NCBI RefSeq assembly: GCF_021596945.1
Contig: NZ_CP063779.1
Location: forward strand, 3,136,001 to 3,200,000
Length of the DNA stretch: 64,000 bases
Source: Mongoliitalea daihaiensis
GTDB lineage: Bacteria > Bacteroidota > Bacteroidia > Cytophagales > Cyclobacteriaceae
Direction: 5' to 3'
The position numbers and the translations under genes are program-made. Below are positions 54,055-63,770 of the stretch, in pieces. The notes beneath the pieces were generated by a model. The model was not told the DNA's origin. It made no database searches and worked only from the letters and a program-made list of their open reading frames with translations. The number at the start of each line of letters is the position of its first letter. The stretch's first letter is position 1.

Positions 54055-55164
54055 TCACTTAATTAATTGTTTCTCATAAAGAGTTTGAAGAATTTTTATA
54101 TTATTAATAATTGTTTTTCGTTGTTCCTCGTTCAAATTTAGATTCTCTAATGACTTTCCATTTTCAATTATTGAAATTAAAAATGCTTTGGAGATATTTT
54201 CAGTTCTTTCACTTTCTCTGAGCAGCTCAGTTCTCATGCTTTCAATGTAACTTAAGGAAGTGAACATTTCTGAATTTTCATTTGTTTCCATCCCTAGTAT
54301 AGAAGAACCATTTATCGGTACGCCTGCAGAATAACCAAGGTATTTTATTCCTTGGTTAAGGACCTTAAATGAAGTTTTTATAGACTCGTTAGCATCCATT
54401 CTAACACCCTTAACTGTGAAGGTTCCAGGATTGTCCATTTTTATTGCAATATCTGAATTACCAAAAAAAGTGCATGCCTTTGCTTTATTGTATCTTGCTT
54501 TTAGCTTTCCCATATCCCTATCTGCACTTGAATTTAAGTTAACATTGGTTTTGTATTTTCTCCAATATTTATTAGGAGCTCTTGTTATTAAGTATGAAAA
54601 CTGATCTGAATATATTGATTCACCAAAGCTTGATTGACTAGAGAACGAAGGATTCCAAAAACTTTTGGTAATAAGGTCTTTACTTACATTTACATCTGTT
54701 ATTCCTAATTCTTTTAACTTTTGAATTAAATCATTTATTCCGTCCCGATAAGCCTTATCTCCAAGGCTTTCTAAAGATTCCATATAACTAATGAATTTGG
54801 AATCTTTAACTACATTTAGATTTATGTTCAAAGTATCAATCGCTTTTGTATAATAGGTATATGGTTCATTTTTTAGTTTATTCAGTTCCGATTTAATCGA
54901 GTTTTGGAGTTGTCCATTAAGAGAAACCTGTTGATTTTGAGTTACAGTTTTAATTAACTCATCGGATAGAGTCAAATAATTTTTATCCAATGAGTGAATT
55001 TTTTGGTTTAACACATTTTCTAAATTTTTAATTCTCGCTTCTGTATAATCGACTGAATTAATTAGAGCCCTCTTATCGAACGTATCAACCGTTATTTTCA
55101 TTTTTGAATAACATGAAGACAGCAAGAATAGGATAGTTACGATTTGAATCTTTTTAATATTCAT
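54055..55164 (-). CDS. Uncharacterised lipoprotein, helical
   Basis: A 369-residue lipoprotein. ATG 55164 gives MNIKKIQIVTILFLLSSC with lipid Cys18. The mature part is mostly helical and coiled-coil-prone (DYTEARIKNLENVLNQKIHSL, QNQQVSLNGQLQNSIKSEL), with a beta-containing middle segment and a helical tail (LNEEQRKTIINNIKILQTLYEK). The start overlaps the preceding lipoprotein gene by 11 bases, so they are translated together. No domain is recognised. The location next to a defence island is the only functional hint. Confidence 0.7.
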   Translation of the reverse strand: MNIKKIQIVTILFLLSSCYSKMKITVDTFDKRALINSVDYTEARIKNLENVLNQKIHSLDKNYLTLSDELIKTVTQNQQVSLNGQLQNSIKSELNKLKNEPYTYYTKAIDTLNINLNVVKDSKFISYMESLESLGDKAYRDGINDLIQKLKELGITDVNVSKDLITKSFWNPSFSSQSSFGESIYSDQFSYLITRAPNKYWRKYKTNVNLNSSADRDMGKLKARYNKAKACTFFGNSDIAIKMDNPGTFTVKGVRMDANESIKTSFKVLNQGIKYLGYSAGVPINGSSILGMETNENSEMFTSLSYIESMRTELLRESERTENISKAFLISIIENGKSLENLNLNEEQRKTIINNIKILQTLYEKQLIK

Positions 55165-55765
55165 TGATAAACCAATTTTGAGCATCTGATAAATTTTCGA
55201 ATGCCGTTTTTCTTCCATTTAAAAATCCTATATGATTAATGTAAGATAATAAAACAGTCAAGGCATCTCCTGTTGGATTTGTTTCAATCAATTTGATGTA
55301 CTCTTTTGTTAATTCTGCTAAATCTTTATTTTTCTTATCTAAAGCTTCTCTTTCCAAACGAATGTTATTAACAACTGAAATGGATTCTTTTCTCGTTATA
55401 CTGGTAATTGTTTTTAGTGTCTCTTCATTTGAAGAAAAAGCACCAATCTGATCGGTTACTTCATTGGAATTAGTAGAAAGAATGAATACTAATGACTTGT
55501 CATTTAAGACAGAATTTCCATTAGGTAGAATTTTTTTAATTGGTTTTGATATTATTTTTGCAGAATCGGGTCTAGATATTTCACTGAAAAAATAATTTAC
55601 AGCATCTTGGTCAAATTCTCCAGACATATATCTTGAACTTGATAAAAACGCATGTTGATTTATTTTAAGGCGATAATAGTTGTCGCCTTGTTTTAAATAA
55701 TGAAGTTCTTTTGTGCTTTGGCATCCGATCAAAAGCAAGAGAACAAAAACAAAATAAATTCGCAT
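55154..55765 (-). CDS. Uncharacterised lipoprotein, first gene of the cassette
   Basis: A 203-residue lipoprotein with MRIYFVFVLLLLIGC (lipid Cys15). The middle is strand-rich (NYYRLKINQHAFLSSSRYMSGEF, KSLVFILSTNSNEV) and the C-terminal third is helical (LDKKNKDLAELTKEYIKLIE). Its end overlaps the start of the next lipoprotein, so the two probably work as a pair in the outer membrane or periplasm. No family is recognised. Upstream there is an approximate -7 element (AATATTTG on the minus strand), not an exact match. Confidence 0.7.
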   Translation of the reverse strand: MRIYFVFVLLLLIGCQSTKELHYLKQGDNYYRLKINQHAFLSSSRYMSGEFDQDAVNYFFSEISRPDSAKIISKPIKKILPNGNSVLNDKSLVFILSTNSNEVTDQIGAFSSNEETLKTITSITRKESISVVNNIRLEREALDKKNKDLAELTKEYIKLIETNPTGDALTVLLSYINHIGFLNGRKTAFENLSDAQNWFINEY

Positions 55766-55876
55766 AGTGTCAGGTTAAAATTTTTCAAATATTTTTATTA
55801 GATCTGAGGTGTAAAAGTAATTTAGATACCAAAAAAGGTTGATTTTCACTCCTCAACCCTTTTTCAAACCCCTCCC

Positions 55877-56181
55877 TCACCCAAAAACCTCCCATATCTC
55901 CTGCCGCTTACTCACTTCCTATAGTCGATATAGGATTTTAGCGTGCTGGAGGAAAAAAATAGCTCGTCACTGATTTGTTGGTTGCTTTTGTGTTGAAGGA
56001 TAAGGTTGAGCACTTCCCGTTCGTTACGGGAGAGAGTTTCGAGTTTGGCTTGGAGGTCGAGTTGGGAGTCCTTATTGTCCAGTTGGCCGACGAGAACTTT
56101 TTTGTAAGCCTGTTTCATGGCCCCTACATATACCCAAGATGCGCCGAAACCCATAAATGTGAGCATGATACTTGGAAGCAT
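55877..56181 (-). pseudogene. Frameshifted membrane-anchored LuxR-type regulator fragment
   Basis: A short hydrophobic N-terminus (MLPSIMLTFMGFGASWVYVGAM) is followed by a coiled linker and a LuxR-type helix-turn-helix (LETLSRNEREVLNLILQHKSNQQISDELFFSSSTLKSYI). The frame stops at TGA near 55912, but a shifted frame continues sensibly as VSKRQEIWEVFG and stops at 55877-55879, completing the expected final helix. So a one-base frameshift truncates the domain. The start is also short of a normal full-length regulator. Confidence 0.6.
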
Positions 56182-56519
56182 GATGCTAAGCAAATGCTTC
56201 TACTGGGAATGTAAAGGCTTGAAAAGTTTTATGATAAAAAGGTTGGTGATTTAAATGATTCCATACAAAATTTTGCACTTTTCACTTAGACAAAATTTCA
56301 ATACTTAAAATTATTCAATTACTAGGGGTTATGCTATACCCCAATTGGGGTAATTTTTGTTCTCGCAGATCTAGGGGATTGAACAGATTGGTCGCAGATG
56401 GAAGGGATTGATTGGTTCAAATGGATTTTTTTAAATTAAAAAATTGTCTAGATAAACCTCTCTTGTTTCTAAAATCTAATCTCTAGCCTCTCGCATCTCG
56501 CTTCTTCAACCATCCGCCT
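56182..56519. other. Intergenic stretch with a perfect palindrome
   Basis: About 340 AT-rich bases with no gene. TACCCCAATTGGGGTA (56337-56352) is a perfect 16-base palindrome followed by a T-rich run. It could be a short-stem terminator-like hairpin or an operator for the neighbouring regulator remnant. No promoter consensus was matched exactly. Confidence 0.5.
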
Positions 56520-56816
56520 TTATCCTTCATCCTTCACAAACGTAAATCCCCTTGCATCATTTCCTTCATAAAAATCCACCAACATGCCCATCAGAAACAT
56601 ATAGTGCTTCTTTTCAACCAACACAGGTATCCCATCCACATGGAATTGCTGATCGCCCTCTTTGGCTTTGTCGAAACCGAGTTGATAGGCCATGCCTCCG
56701 CAGCCGCCTCCCTTCACGCCTACACGAAGGGCATAGTTAGCTGGGATATTCTTGTGCTGCATGATATTTTTAATCTCTATCTGAGCCTTTTCAGTTATTT
56801 TTATCGGTACAATCAT
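56520..56816 (-). CDS. HesB/IscA-family protein lacking the C-terminal CGC
   Basis: A 98-residue A-type iron-sulfur-carrier-like protein. It has the family core ITEKAQIEIKNIMQHK, LRVGVKGGGCGGMAYQLGF and DGIPVLVEKKHYMFLMGM, with one conserved cysteine in GGGCGG. The C-terminal Cys-Gly-Cys that completes the cluster site in IscA/ErpA is absent; the protein ends GFTFVKDEG. It may be a paralogue with a changed function or a truncated copy. It is divergent from the 56934 gene. Confidence 0.82.
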   Translation of the reverse strand: MIVPIKITEKAQIEIKNIMQHKNIPANYALRVGVKGGGCGGMAYQLGFDKAKEGDQQFHVDGIPVLVEKKHYMFLMGMLVDFYEGNDARGFTFVKDEG

Positions 56817-56933
56817 GACCTTTTAAGTCTATTTTTCGTAATCAAGTTCACCATTCAACCTCAAAAATACTAAAAACAAGGTTTTATCCTGCTCAATAAT
56901 TTCGGATATTCGAAACTTAATTTAACATAACGC

Positions 56934-57455
56934 ATGGAGTATATTGCAGATGTCTTGAAAATTGTTTTGCCCGCAGCATTAGTTATTTATGGCATGTACC
57001 TGATGGTCATGTCATTTCTAAATAAAGAGCGGGAAAAACTGTTGGTAAATCTAAAAACCAAAAATACAGAAACGATTTTGCCCATCAGGTTACAAGCTGG
57101 AGAGCGCTTGTGTTTGCTTTTAGAGCGGATTACTCCAAACAATCTTATTCGAAGAGTCAATAATCCTACATTTTCAGCAGCGGATTTACATAGGCAGTTA
57201 ATGTCTGAAATCAGAGAGGAGTTTAACCATAATCTTGCCCAGCAGGTATATTTCTCAGACCAAACATGGGAGTCTGTTCGGGCTGCTACAGAATCGGTTG
57301 TCACGCTTTGCAATACGGCCTTGCAAGATATACCCGAGGATGCAAGAGGAATCGACTTGGCTAAGCGGATTTTTCAGTTATCTTTAGATCAACGCTCAGA
57401 TGCCATCCAAGTGGCTTTAAAAAATGTTAAAAACGAAATCCGCATTTTCTTTTAA
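56934..57455 (+). CDS. Conserved membrane-anchored protein of unknown function
   Basis: A 173-residue protein with one N-terminal transmembrane helix (IADVLKIVLPAALVIYGMYLMVMSFL) and a helical cytoplasmic domain (LQAGERLCLLLERITPNNLI, LHRQLMSEIREEFNHNLAQQVYF, LDQRSDAIQVALKNVKNEIRIFF). This pattern occurs in a conserved uncharacterised Bacteroidota family (possibly DUF7935; uncertain). It is one base upstream of the DUF1232 gene start and probably co-transcribed with it. Confidence 0.7.
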   Translation: MEYIADVLKIVLPAALVIYGMYLMVMSFLNKEREKLLVNLKTKNTETILPIRLQAGERLCLLLERITPNNLIRRVNNPTFSAADLHRQLMSEIREEFNHNLAQQVYFSDQTWESVRAATESVVTLCNTALQDIPEDARGIDLAKRIFQLSLDQRSDAIQVALKNVKNEIRIFF

Positions 57456-57456
57456 T

Positions 57457-57894
57457 ATGACTTCATTTTTCGATCATACCACTGATTTTTTTTCCAAAGC
57501 CAAACTGATGTATCAGCGGCAGGCAGAACGAATCATAGGAGAAGAGGGTGGATTGAAGAAATTACAGCAGCAGGTGAGGATAAAGTTGGAGCAAGTCAGC
57601 CATCATCCCAAGGTCATAGAGGCAATGGAGCCTATTTTGGTCTTTAAACGAATGATTCAAGCACATAAAAAAGGAGATTTTAAGGTTTCTTCCAAATCAC
57701 TAATGTTGATGGTGTTAGGACTTGTCTATTTCGTATCGCCTTTGGATATTATTCCAGATGTAATGCCTGTGATAGGCTTTGCGGATGATTTATCGGTATT
57801 AATAGCAGTGTACAATGCCATCAAACACGAAGTAGATGAATTTTTAGCTTGGGAGAAAAATCAAGACATGTCGAGAAAAGGACTTAACAAATAA
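57457..57894 (+). CDS. YkvA/DUF1232 family protein
   Basis: A 145-residue protein. The DUF1232 signature YFVSPLDIIPDVMPVIGFADDLSVL is clear in the C-terminal half. The N-terminal half is helical and charged. ATG 57457 lies one base after the preceding stop; a longer TTG frame from 57424 is rejected. The family is membrane-associated and its biochemical role is not established. Confidence 0.85.
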   Translation: MTSFFDHTTDFFSKAKLMYQRQAERIIGEEGGLKKLQQQVRIKLEQVSHHPKVIEAMEPILVFKRMIQAHKKGDFKVSSKSLMLMVLGLVYFVSPLDIIPDVMPVIGFADDLSVLIAVYNAIKHEVDEFLAWEKNQDMSRKGLNK

Positions 57895-57901
57895 ATTTAT
57901 C

Positions 57902-58618
57902 ATGAATCAACTTGCATTTATTATAGGCACATCTGGATTGATTGGAAAACAGTTGATGCATCAATTGCTTCAGGATGAACGCTATGCTTATGTCATTTCA
58001 ATTGGGAGAAGGAAATTAGCACTCAAACATCACAAACTCATTCAGGTGTCGGGAGATTTTAGCAATGCCGCTTTATGGAATCTTGAACACATGCTTCGAG
58101 AAGAAGACCTAGGGGGGCAATTATTCCCCCTTTGGGAAAAAATCTCTCAAAAATCAATATCCATGCATGCTTTTTGTTCGTTAGGAACGACAATCAAGCA
58201 AGCGGGAAGTCAGCAGAAATTTTATGAAATTGATCATGACTATGTAGTGAAATCTGCTGCTTGGTTACATCAACAGGGTGTAAGCAGATATATGTATGTT
58301 TCGGCAATTGGAGCAGACCCCATGTCCAAAGTTTTTTACAATAAGGTAAAAGGGGAGGTTGAAGAAGATTTAAAGGTAATTCCTTTTGACTATCTGGGAC
58401 TCATGCAACCTTCTTTACTGTTAGGCAATCGATCCGAGTTCCGACTGGGAGAAGAGTTTGCAAAAATAATTACCAAGCCAATGGTATGGTTTAACATTTA
58501 TAAAAAATACAGACCAATCTACGACCATCAAGTTGCAAAAGCCATGCTTGATCATGCCAATCAGGCAAAATCCGTTAAAGTTCAAGTGATTGCAAACGCT
58601 GAAATGGTTATGTATTGA
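57902..58618 (+). CDS. NAD(P)-binding Rossmann protein (atypical SDR, HTATIP2-like)
   Basis: A 238-residue oxidoreductase-like protein. It begins with the dinucleotide-binding loop GTSGLIGKQLMHQLL, continues with ISIGRRKL and has a YMYVSAIGADPMSK segment, where Ser and nearby Tyr/Lys fit the extended-SDR active site. It ends with PIYDHQVAKAMLDHA. It most resembles the HTATIP2/TIP30-like atypical SDRs; the substrate is unknown. Its stop is one base before dtd. Confidence 0.8.
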   Translation: MNQLAFIIGTSGLIGKQLMHQLLQDERYAYVISIGRRKLALKHHKLIQVSGDFSNAALWNLEHMLREEDLGGQLFPLWEKISQKSISMHAFCSLGTTIKQAGSQQKFYEIDHDYVVKSAAWLHQQGVSRYMYVSAIGADPMSKVFYNKVKGEVEEDLKVIPFDYLGLMQPSLLLGNRSEFRLGEEFAKIITKPMVWFNIYKKYRPIYDHQVAKAMLDHANQAKSVKVQVIANAEMVMY

Positions 58619-58619
58619 T

Positions 58620-59072
58620 ATGATAGCAGTTATTCAACGGGTTTCAGAATCCACTGTATGTATTAATGGGGAGATTAAAGGTATTATTGGTGCAGGTCTG
58701 ATGATCTTACTGGGTATTGAGGAAGCGGATGCACAGGATGATATGGATTGGTTGAGTAAAAAAATTGTCCATCTGCGAATCTTCCCTGACGAGCAAGGGG
58801 TGATGAATAAAAGCATATTGGACTCTGGAGGCGATATTTTATTGATTTCTCAGTTTACCCTGCTTGCTAGTACCAAAAAAGGCAATCGCCCTTCCTACAT
58901 CAAAGCGGCAAAACCTGATACTGCTATTCCTATGTATGAGCGATTTATCCAAGTTTTGGAAAGTGATTTAGGCAAAGCTATCCAAACAGGAGAATTCGGG
59001 GCAGACATGAAAGTTTCGTTGATAAACGATGGGCCAGTTACTATTATCATCGACAGTAAAAACAAAGTTTAA
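58620..59072 (+). CDS. dtd: D-aminoacyl-tRNA deacylase
   Basis: A 150-residue Dtd. It hydrolyses D-amino acids from mischarged tRNAs, protecting translation. The conserved elements are MIAVIQRVSESTV, the substrate-binding SQFTLLAST motif and the C-terminal GPVTIIIDS, which supply the active-site strands. ATG 58620 follows the previous stop directly; an earlier frame start at 58590 is rejected. Its TAA overlaps the ATG of the ABC gene by one base (TAATG). Confidence 0.95.
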   Translation: MIAVIQRVSESTVCINGEIKGIIGAGLMILLGIEEADAQDDMDWLSKKIVHLRIFPDEQGVMNKSILDSGGDILLISQFTLLASTKKGNRPSYIKAAKPDTAIPMYERFIQVLESDLGKAIQTGEFGADMKVSLINDGPVTIIIDSKNKV

Positions 59073-60544
59073 TGTTGCTACAGTTTCACCAAGTGAGCGT
59101 TCATCATGGACAACAGGTCTTGTTTGAAAACCTGAATTTTACTTGGAATGAAAGGGAACATTGGGCAATCATTGGAGATCAAGGTCAGGAGCTGACCGAT
59201 TTTTTACAGTTATTATTGGGAAACCGATCAGTGGTATCGGGTAAAATTGAAAGGCCCTTTGTTCGTACGTATGCTCTTGACAAAGGCAGTCTAGGAGAGG
59301 TTTTTTCTTTTCGGGATTTAATTGCTTATGTAGGGCAGGAGTATCCGTTTCGAAACAAATCCAATCTTCAAAATTTTTACTACCAACAACGATTCAATTC
59401 TATGGATTCTGAGGACACCGTTTCGGTGGAAGATTATCTGAAAAATACCCCCAAGCGAAGTGGTTATTGGACACTTTCTCATGTAATTCAACTGTTGCGC
59501 TTGGAGCACCTGCAAAAAGAATCCCTGATCAAGTTATCTAATGGAGAATCTAGGCGATTGGCTATAGCCTCGGCTTTGATGCAGCAGCCCAAACTCTTGC
59601 TAATGGACCATCCTATGACTGGATTAGACGTGCAAACAAGGGCTTCATTTAATCAAATTCTTCAGGCAATTCAAGCAGCGGGTGTACATATCCTGATGAG
59701 CACCATCCCTTCTGAAATCCCGGAATCTTTGACGCATATTGCCATGCTTAAGGACAGGTTTTTGGAAGTAGTGGATAGAAAATTTATTCAACGAATTTCA
59801 TTCAAAAAAGAGGATCCTTATCCTTTACTAACGAAGGAAAAACTTCGAGATTTATTTGAACCAAAAAATTATGCACCTGTACAATCTTTGGTTCGATTAG
59901 AAAAAGTATCTGTACGCTATGGGGAAAAATGGATTTTACGAGAACTGTCTTGGGAGGTAAAACCTGGAGAGCGTTGGCTATTAAAAGGACCTAATGGATC
60001 TGGAAAATCTACGCTGATAAGCTTACTCATAGGTGAACACCCTCAAGCTTATGCCAACCATATTGTGTTATTTGACCGCAAACGGGGTACAGGAGAGAGT
60101 ATTTGGGAAGTGAAAAAGCCCACAGGTTTTGTAGCCCCGGAGCTCAGTCGTTTTTTTCCCAGAAATCAAACAGTTTGGAAAGTACTGCTGTCCGGATTTT
60201 ACGATACCATGGGCTTGTTCAAAAAGTCAAATCCAGAACAGGAATTAAAAGCTTCTCAATGGTTGGGGTTTTTAAAGCTGAATTCTAAGGCACACATTCC
60301 CTTTCAACAGTTACCATTAGCGGATCAGCGGATTCTACTACTAGCTCGAGCCTTGATAAAATCCCCACAACTATTAATTGTAGATGAAGGTGCACAGGGG
60401 TTGGATATTGAACAGCGGACGCGATTTAAATTTTTATTAGAGGCTGTATTAGAATTATCTTCCGTCGGATTGATTTATGTATCACATTATGAAGAAGATA
60501 TACCCCGTGGAGTTACAAAAATACTAGAGCTTAAGCCGAGTTAA
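59072..60544 (+). CDS. Tandem ABC ATPase, ModF-like
   Basis: A 490-residue protein with two fused ABC nucleotide-binding domains and no membrane segments. Domain 1 has a degenerate Walker A (GDQGQELTDF), a signature LSNGESRRLAIASAL and Walker B LLLMDHPMTGLD. Domain 2 has an intact Walker A (GPNGSGKSTL), a weak signature region (LPLADQRILLLARAL) and LLIVDEGAQGLD. This matches the ModF (PhrA) family, linked to molybdate transport genes in E. coli, although none are here. Its stop overlaps the convergent metallophosphoesterase stop by three bases. Confidence 0.85.
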   Translation: MLLQFHQVSVHHGQQVLFENLNFTWNEREHWAIIGDQGQELTDFLQLLLGNRSVVSGKIERPFVRTYALDKGSLGEVFSFRDLIAYVGQEYPFRNKSNLQNFYYQQRFNSMDSEDTVSVEDYLKNTPKRSGYWTLSHVIQLLRLEHLQKESLIKLSNGESRRLAIASALMQQPKLLLMDHPMTGLDVQTRASFNQILQAIQAAGVHILMSTIPSEIPESLTHIAMLKDRFLEVVDRKFIQRISFKKEDPYPLLTKEKLRDLFEPKNYAPVQSLVRLEKVSVRYGEKWILRELSWEVKPGERWLLKGPNGSGKSTLISLLIGEHPQAYANHIVLFDRKRGTGESIWEVKKPTGFVAPELSRFFPRNQTVWKVLLSGFYDTMGLFKKSNPEQELKASQWLGFLKLNSKAHIPFQQLPLADQRILLLARALIKSPQLLIVDEGAQGLDIEQRTRFKFLLEAVLELSSVGLIYVSHYEEDIPRGVTKILELKPS

Positions 60545-61203
60545 GGTTTTTGAATATCTTTTGGAAGAGTGGGAAGTGTAATGATTTCTTTCAACGTTCC
60601 ATTAGCCTTTAACTTAATGCCAGTAAGTGCTAATCCTCTAAAAGCAGCTGTATCAATGTTCCATGAATTTGATTCTTGATTATACTGAGGCTGACCGGTA
60701 AGGACTGGCGTGTGTCCATGGATTTGCAATCTGCCTATGTTTTTCAGGGGTTTTCTATTCCACAATACAGACTCAGTATGATTGGAATGGTACAAATCAG
60801 GATGAAAACTACTGACTCCTGCATGAGAAATTAATACCTCTTTATTTTCCCAGTAAAAAGGGAGAGTATTGATCCAATTGGCATAAAATTCTATATCAAG
60901 TTCCGATTTTTCAAATTGCGCCAAGGTTTCTTGACCACCATTGTAAAGCCAATGATCCAGTTTGGGCTCATGAATATGTTCCAACAGCAATTGCTCGTGA
61001 TTGCCACGAATGAAATGTACGGAACGCTTGAATGTGTTTTTCAATTCAAAGGCCAATCGAATGGTTTCGGGAGAAAAGTTTCCACGGTCAACCAAATCAC
61101 CTACCTGAATTAATTGCTCTTTTTTTGGATCCCATTGATCCATGAGCGTCAAATAAGTGTGGAAACAACCGTGCACGTCTCCGATTACAAACAAATCCAT
61201 CAT
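60541..61203 (-). CDS. Metallophosphoesterase (Ser/Thr phosphatase or ApaH-like)
   Basis: A 220-residue calcineurin-like phosphoesterase with the complete metal motif set: GDVHG, GDLVDRG, RGNHEQ, a late SHAG and HGHTP. It acts on phosphoprotein or dinucleoside-polyphosphate substrates; which one cannot be told from sequence. ATG 61203 is chosen (a TTG two codons upstream is rejected; the next Met at 61200 is also possible). The gene is convergent with the ModF-like gene. Confidence 0.92.
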   Translation of the reverse strand: MMDLFVIGDVHGCFHTYLTLMDQWDPKKEQLIQVGDLVDRGNFSPETIRLAFELKNTFKRSVHFIRGNHEQLLLEHIHEPKLDHWLYNGGQETLAQFEKSELDIEFYANWINTLPFYWENKEVLISHAGVSSFHPDLYHSNHTESVLWNRKPLKNIGRLQIHGHTPVLTGQPQYNQESNSWNIDTAAFRGLALTGIKLKANGTLKEIITLPTLPKDIQKP

Positions 61204-61368
61204 GATCAATTGCCACTAAATTTTCCGCAATATACATTTTTAGCTAGGTACAGAAAAAAGGTACTTGATTTATGTGCGAAAAAGTATGTAAATTGTTGAG
61301 CTTCAATACATCCTTTTAAACAATTAACATTTATGTAAGTTAATCAAACAATTGCAAATTCATTCATC

Positions 61369-61947
61369 ATGCGACAAACCTATTTTATCTTTGCTATTGC
61401 CATACTCATCCTTAGTTGTGCATCCCAAAAAGACTTCGTAGCAGAATATGATTTTAATTATTCTGGAAATTTCAAAAAGTACAAAACCTTTAATTTTGTA
61501 GTGAATGCTATTCCTGAGGATAGCATTGCTTATTTTGAGGCCATAGAGCGTACAATTACCTCGCGATTGGGTTCACAGGGGTTTAGATTGGACCAGAATA
61601 GACCAGATTTATTGATCAATTACAAAGTTTTCAATGATTCAGTCAAATACAGAGGGTACGAGCAACCTAATTTTGATTACTGGCTCAATAGACGTACTGG
61701 AACCGTAGAATTGACAGAAGAAGAGGAGTTGCGCCAACGTGAAAAAGATGAAACATACAATCGTGTAAAGTTTGTAGAAAAGAATGGTTTGCTTGTAATT
61801 TATGTAATTGACAATAAAAAAGGGAATACTATTTGGCAAGGGTATACTGCTGGAACATTTGATATGTATGCGGCAGATGGACAATCAGATCTCACCAAAG
61901 CCACTTATCGAATTATGGATCAGTTTAGATTAGTGACAAGAAATTGA
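61369..61947 (+). CDS. DUF4136 lipoprotein
   Basis: A 192-residue lipoprotein with lipobox ILILSC (Cys17). The domain follows the DUF4136 pattern (EYDFNYSGNFKKYKTFNFV, RTITSRLGSQGFRLDQNRPDLLINYKVF, NGLLVIYVIDNKKGNTIWQGYTAGTF). It is the third DUF4136-type gene in the window. Its cellular role is unknown. It appears monocistronic. Confidence 0.9.
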   Translation: MRQTYFIFAIAILILSCASQKDFVAEYDFNYSGNFKKYKTFNFVVNAIPEDSIAYFEAIERTITSRLGSQGFRLDQNRPDLLINYKVFNDSVKYRGYEQPNFDYWLNRRTGTVELTEEEELRQREKDETYNRVKFVEKNGLLVIYVIDNKKGNTIWQGYTAGTFDMYAADGQSDLTKATYRIMDQFRLVTRN

Positions 61948-62092
61948 ATTAGTCACGATTTTTAAAATCTTTATCCGCTCAGCTAACTGGTTTGTGAGAA
62001 TTTAGTTTTGGCTGTTTAATGGTTATTTTGAGTGTTTAGAGACTCAATTAGGATATCTTTTCTGATACTTATGCGTAAATTCAAACCATGCT

Positions 62093-62124
62093 TTTGCAGG
62101 CTTGCAGCATAAAGGTTATCTTTG
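62093..62124 (+). promoter_or_regulatory. Consensus Bacteroidota promoter of the ABC-F gene
   Basis: TTTG at 62093-62096 and TATCTTTG at 62117-62124 with a 20-base spacer, an exact match to TTTG-N19/20-TAnnTTTG. Transcription would start near 62131, giving a leader of about 17 bases before ATG 62148. Confidence 0.8.
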
Positions 62125-62135
62125 CAGCCTCATAA

Positions 62136-63770
<1,635 letters not shown>

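Noticed and set aside
59072-60544. Assignment of the ModF-like gene to a molybdate transport operon
   Set aside because: No molybdate permease or binding-protein gene is present in the window; neighbours are dtd and a phosphoesterase.
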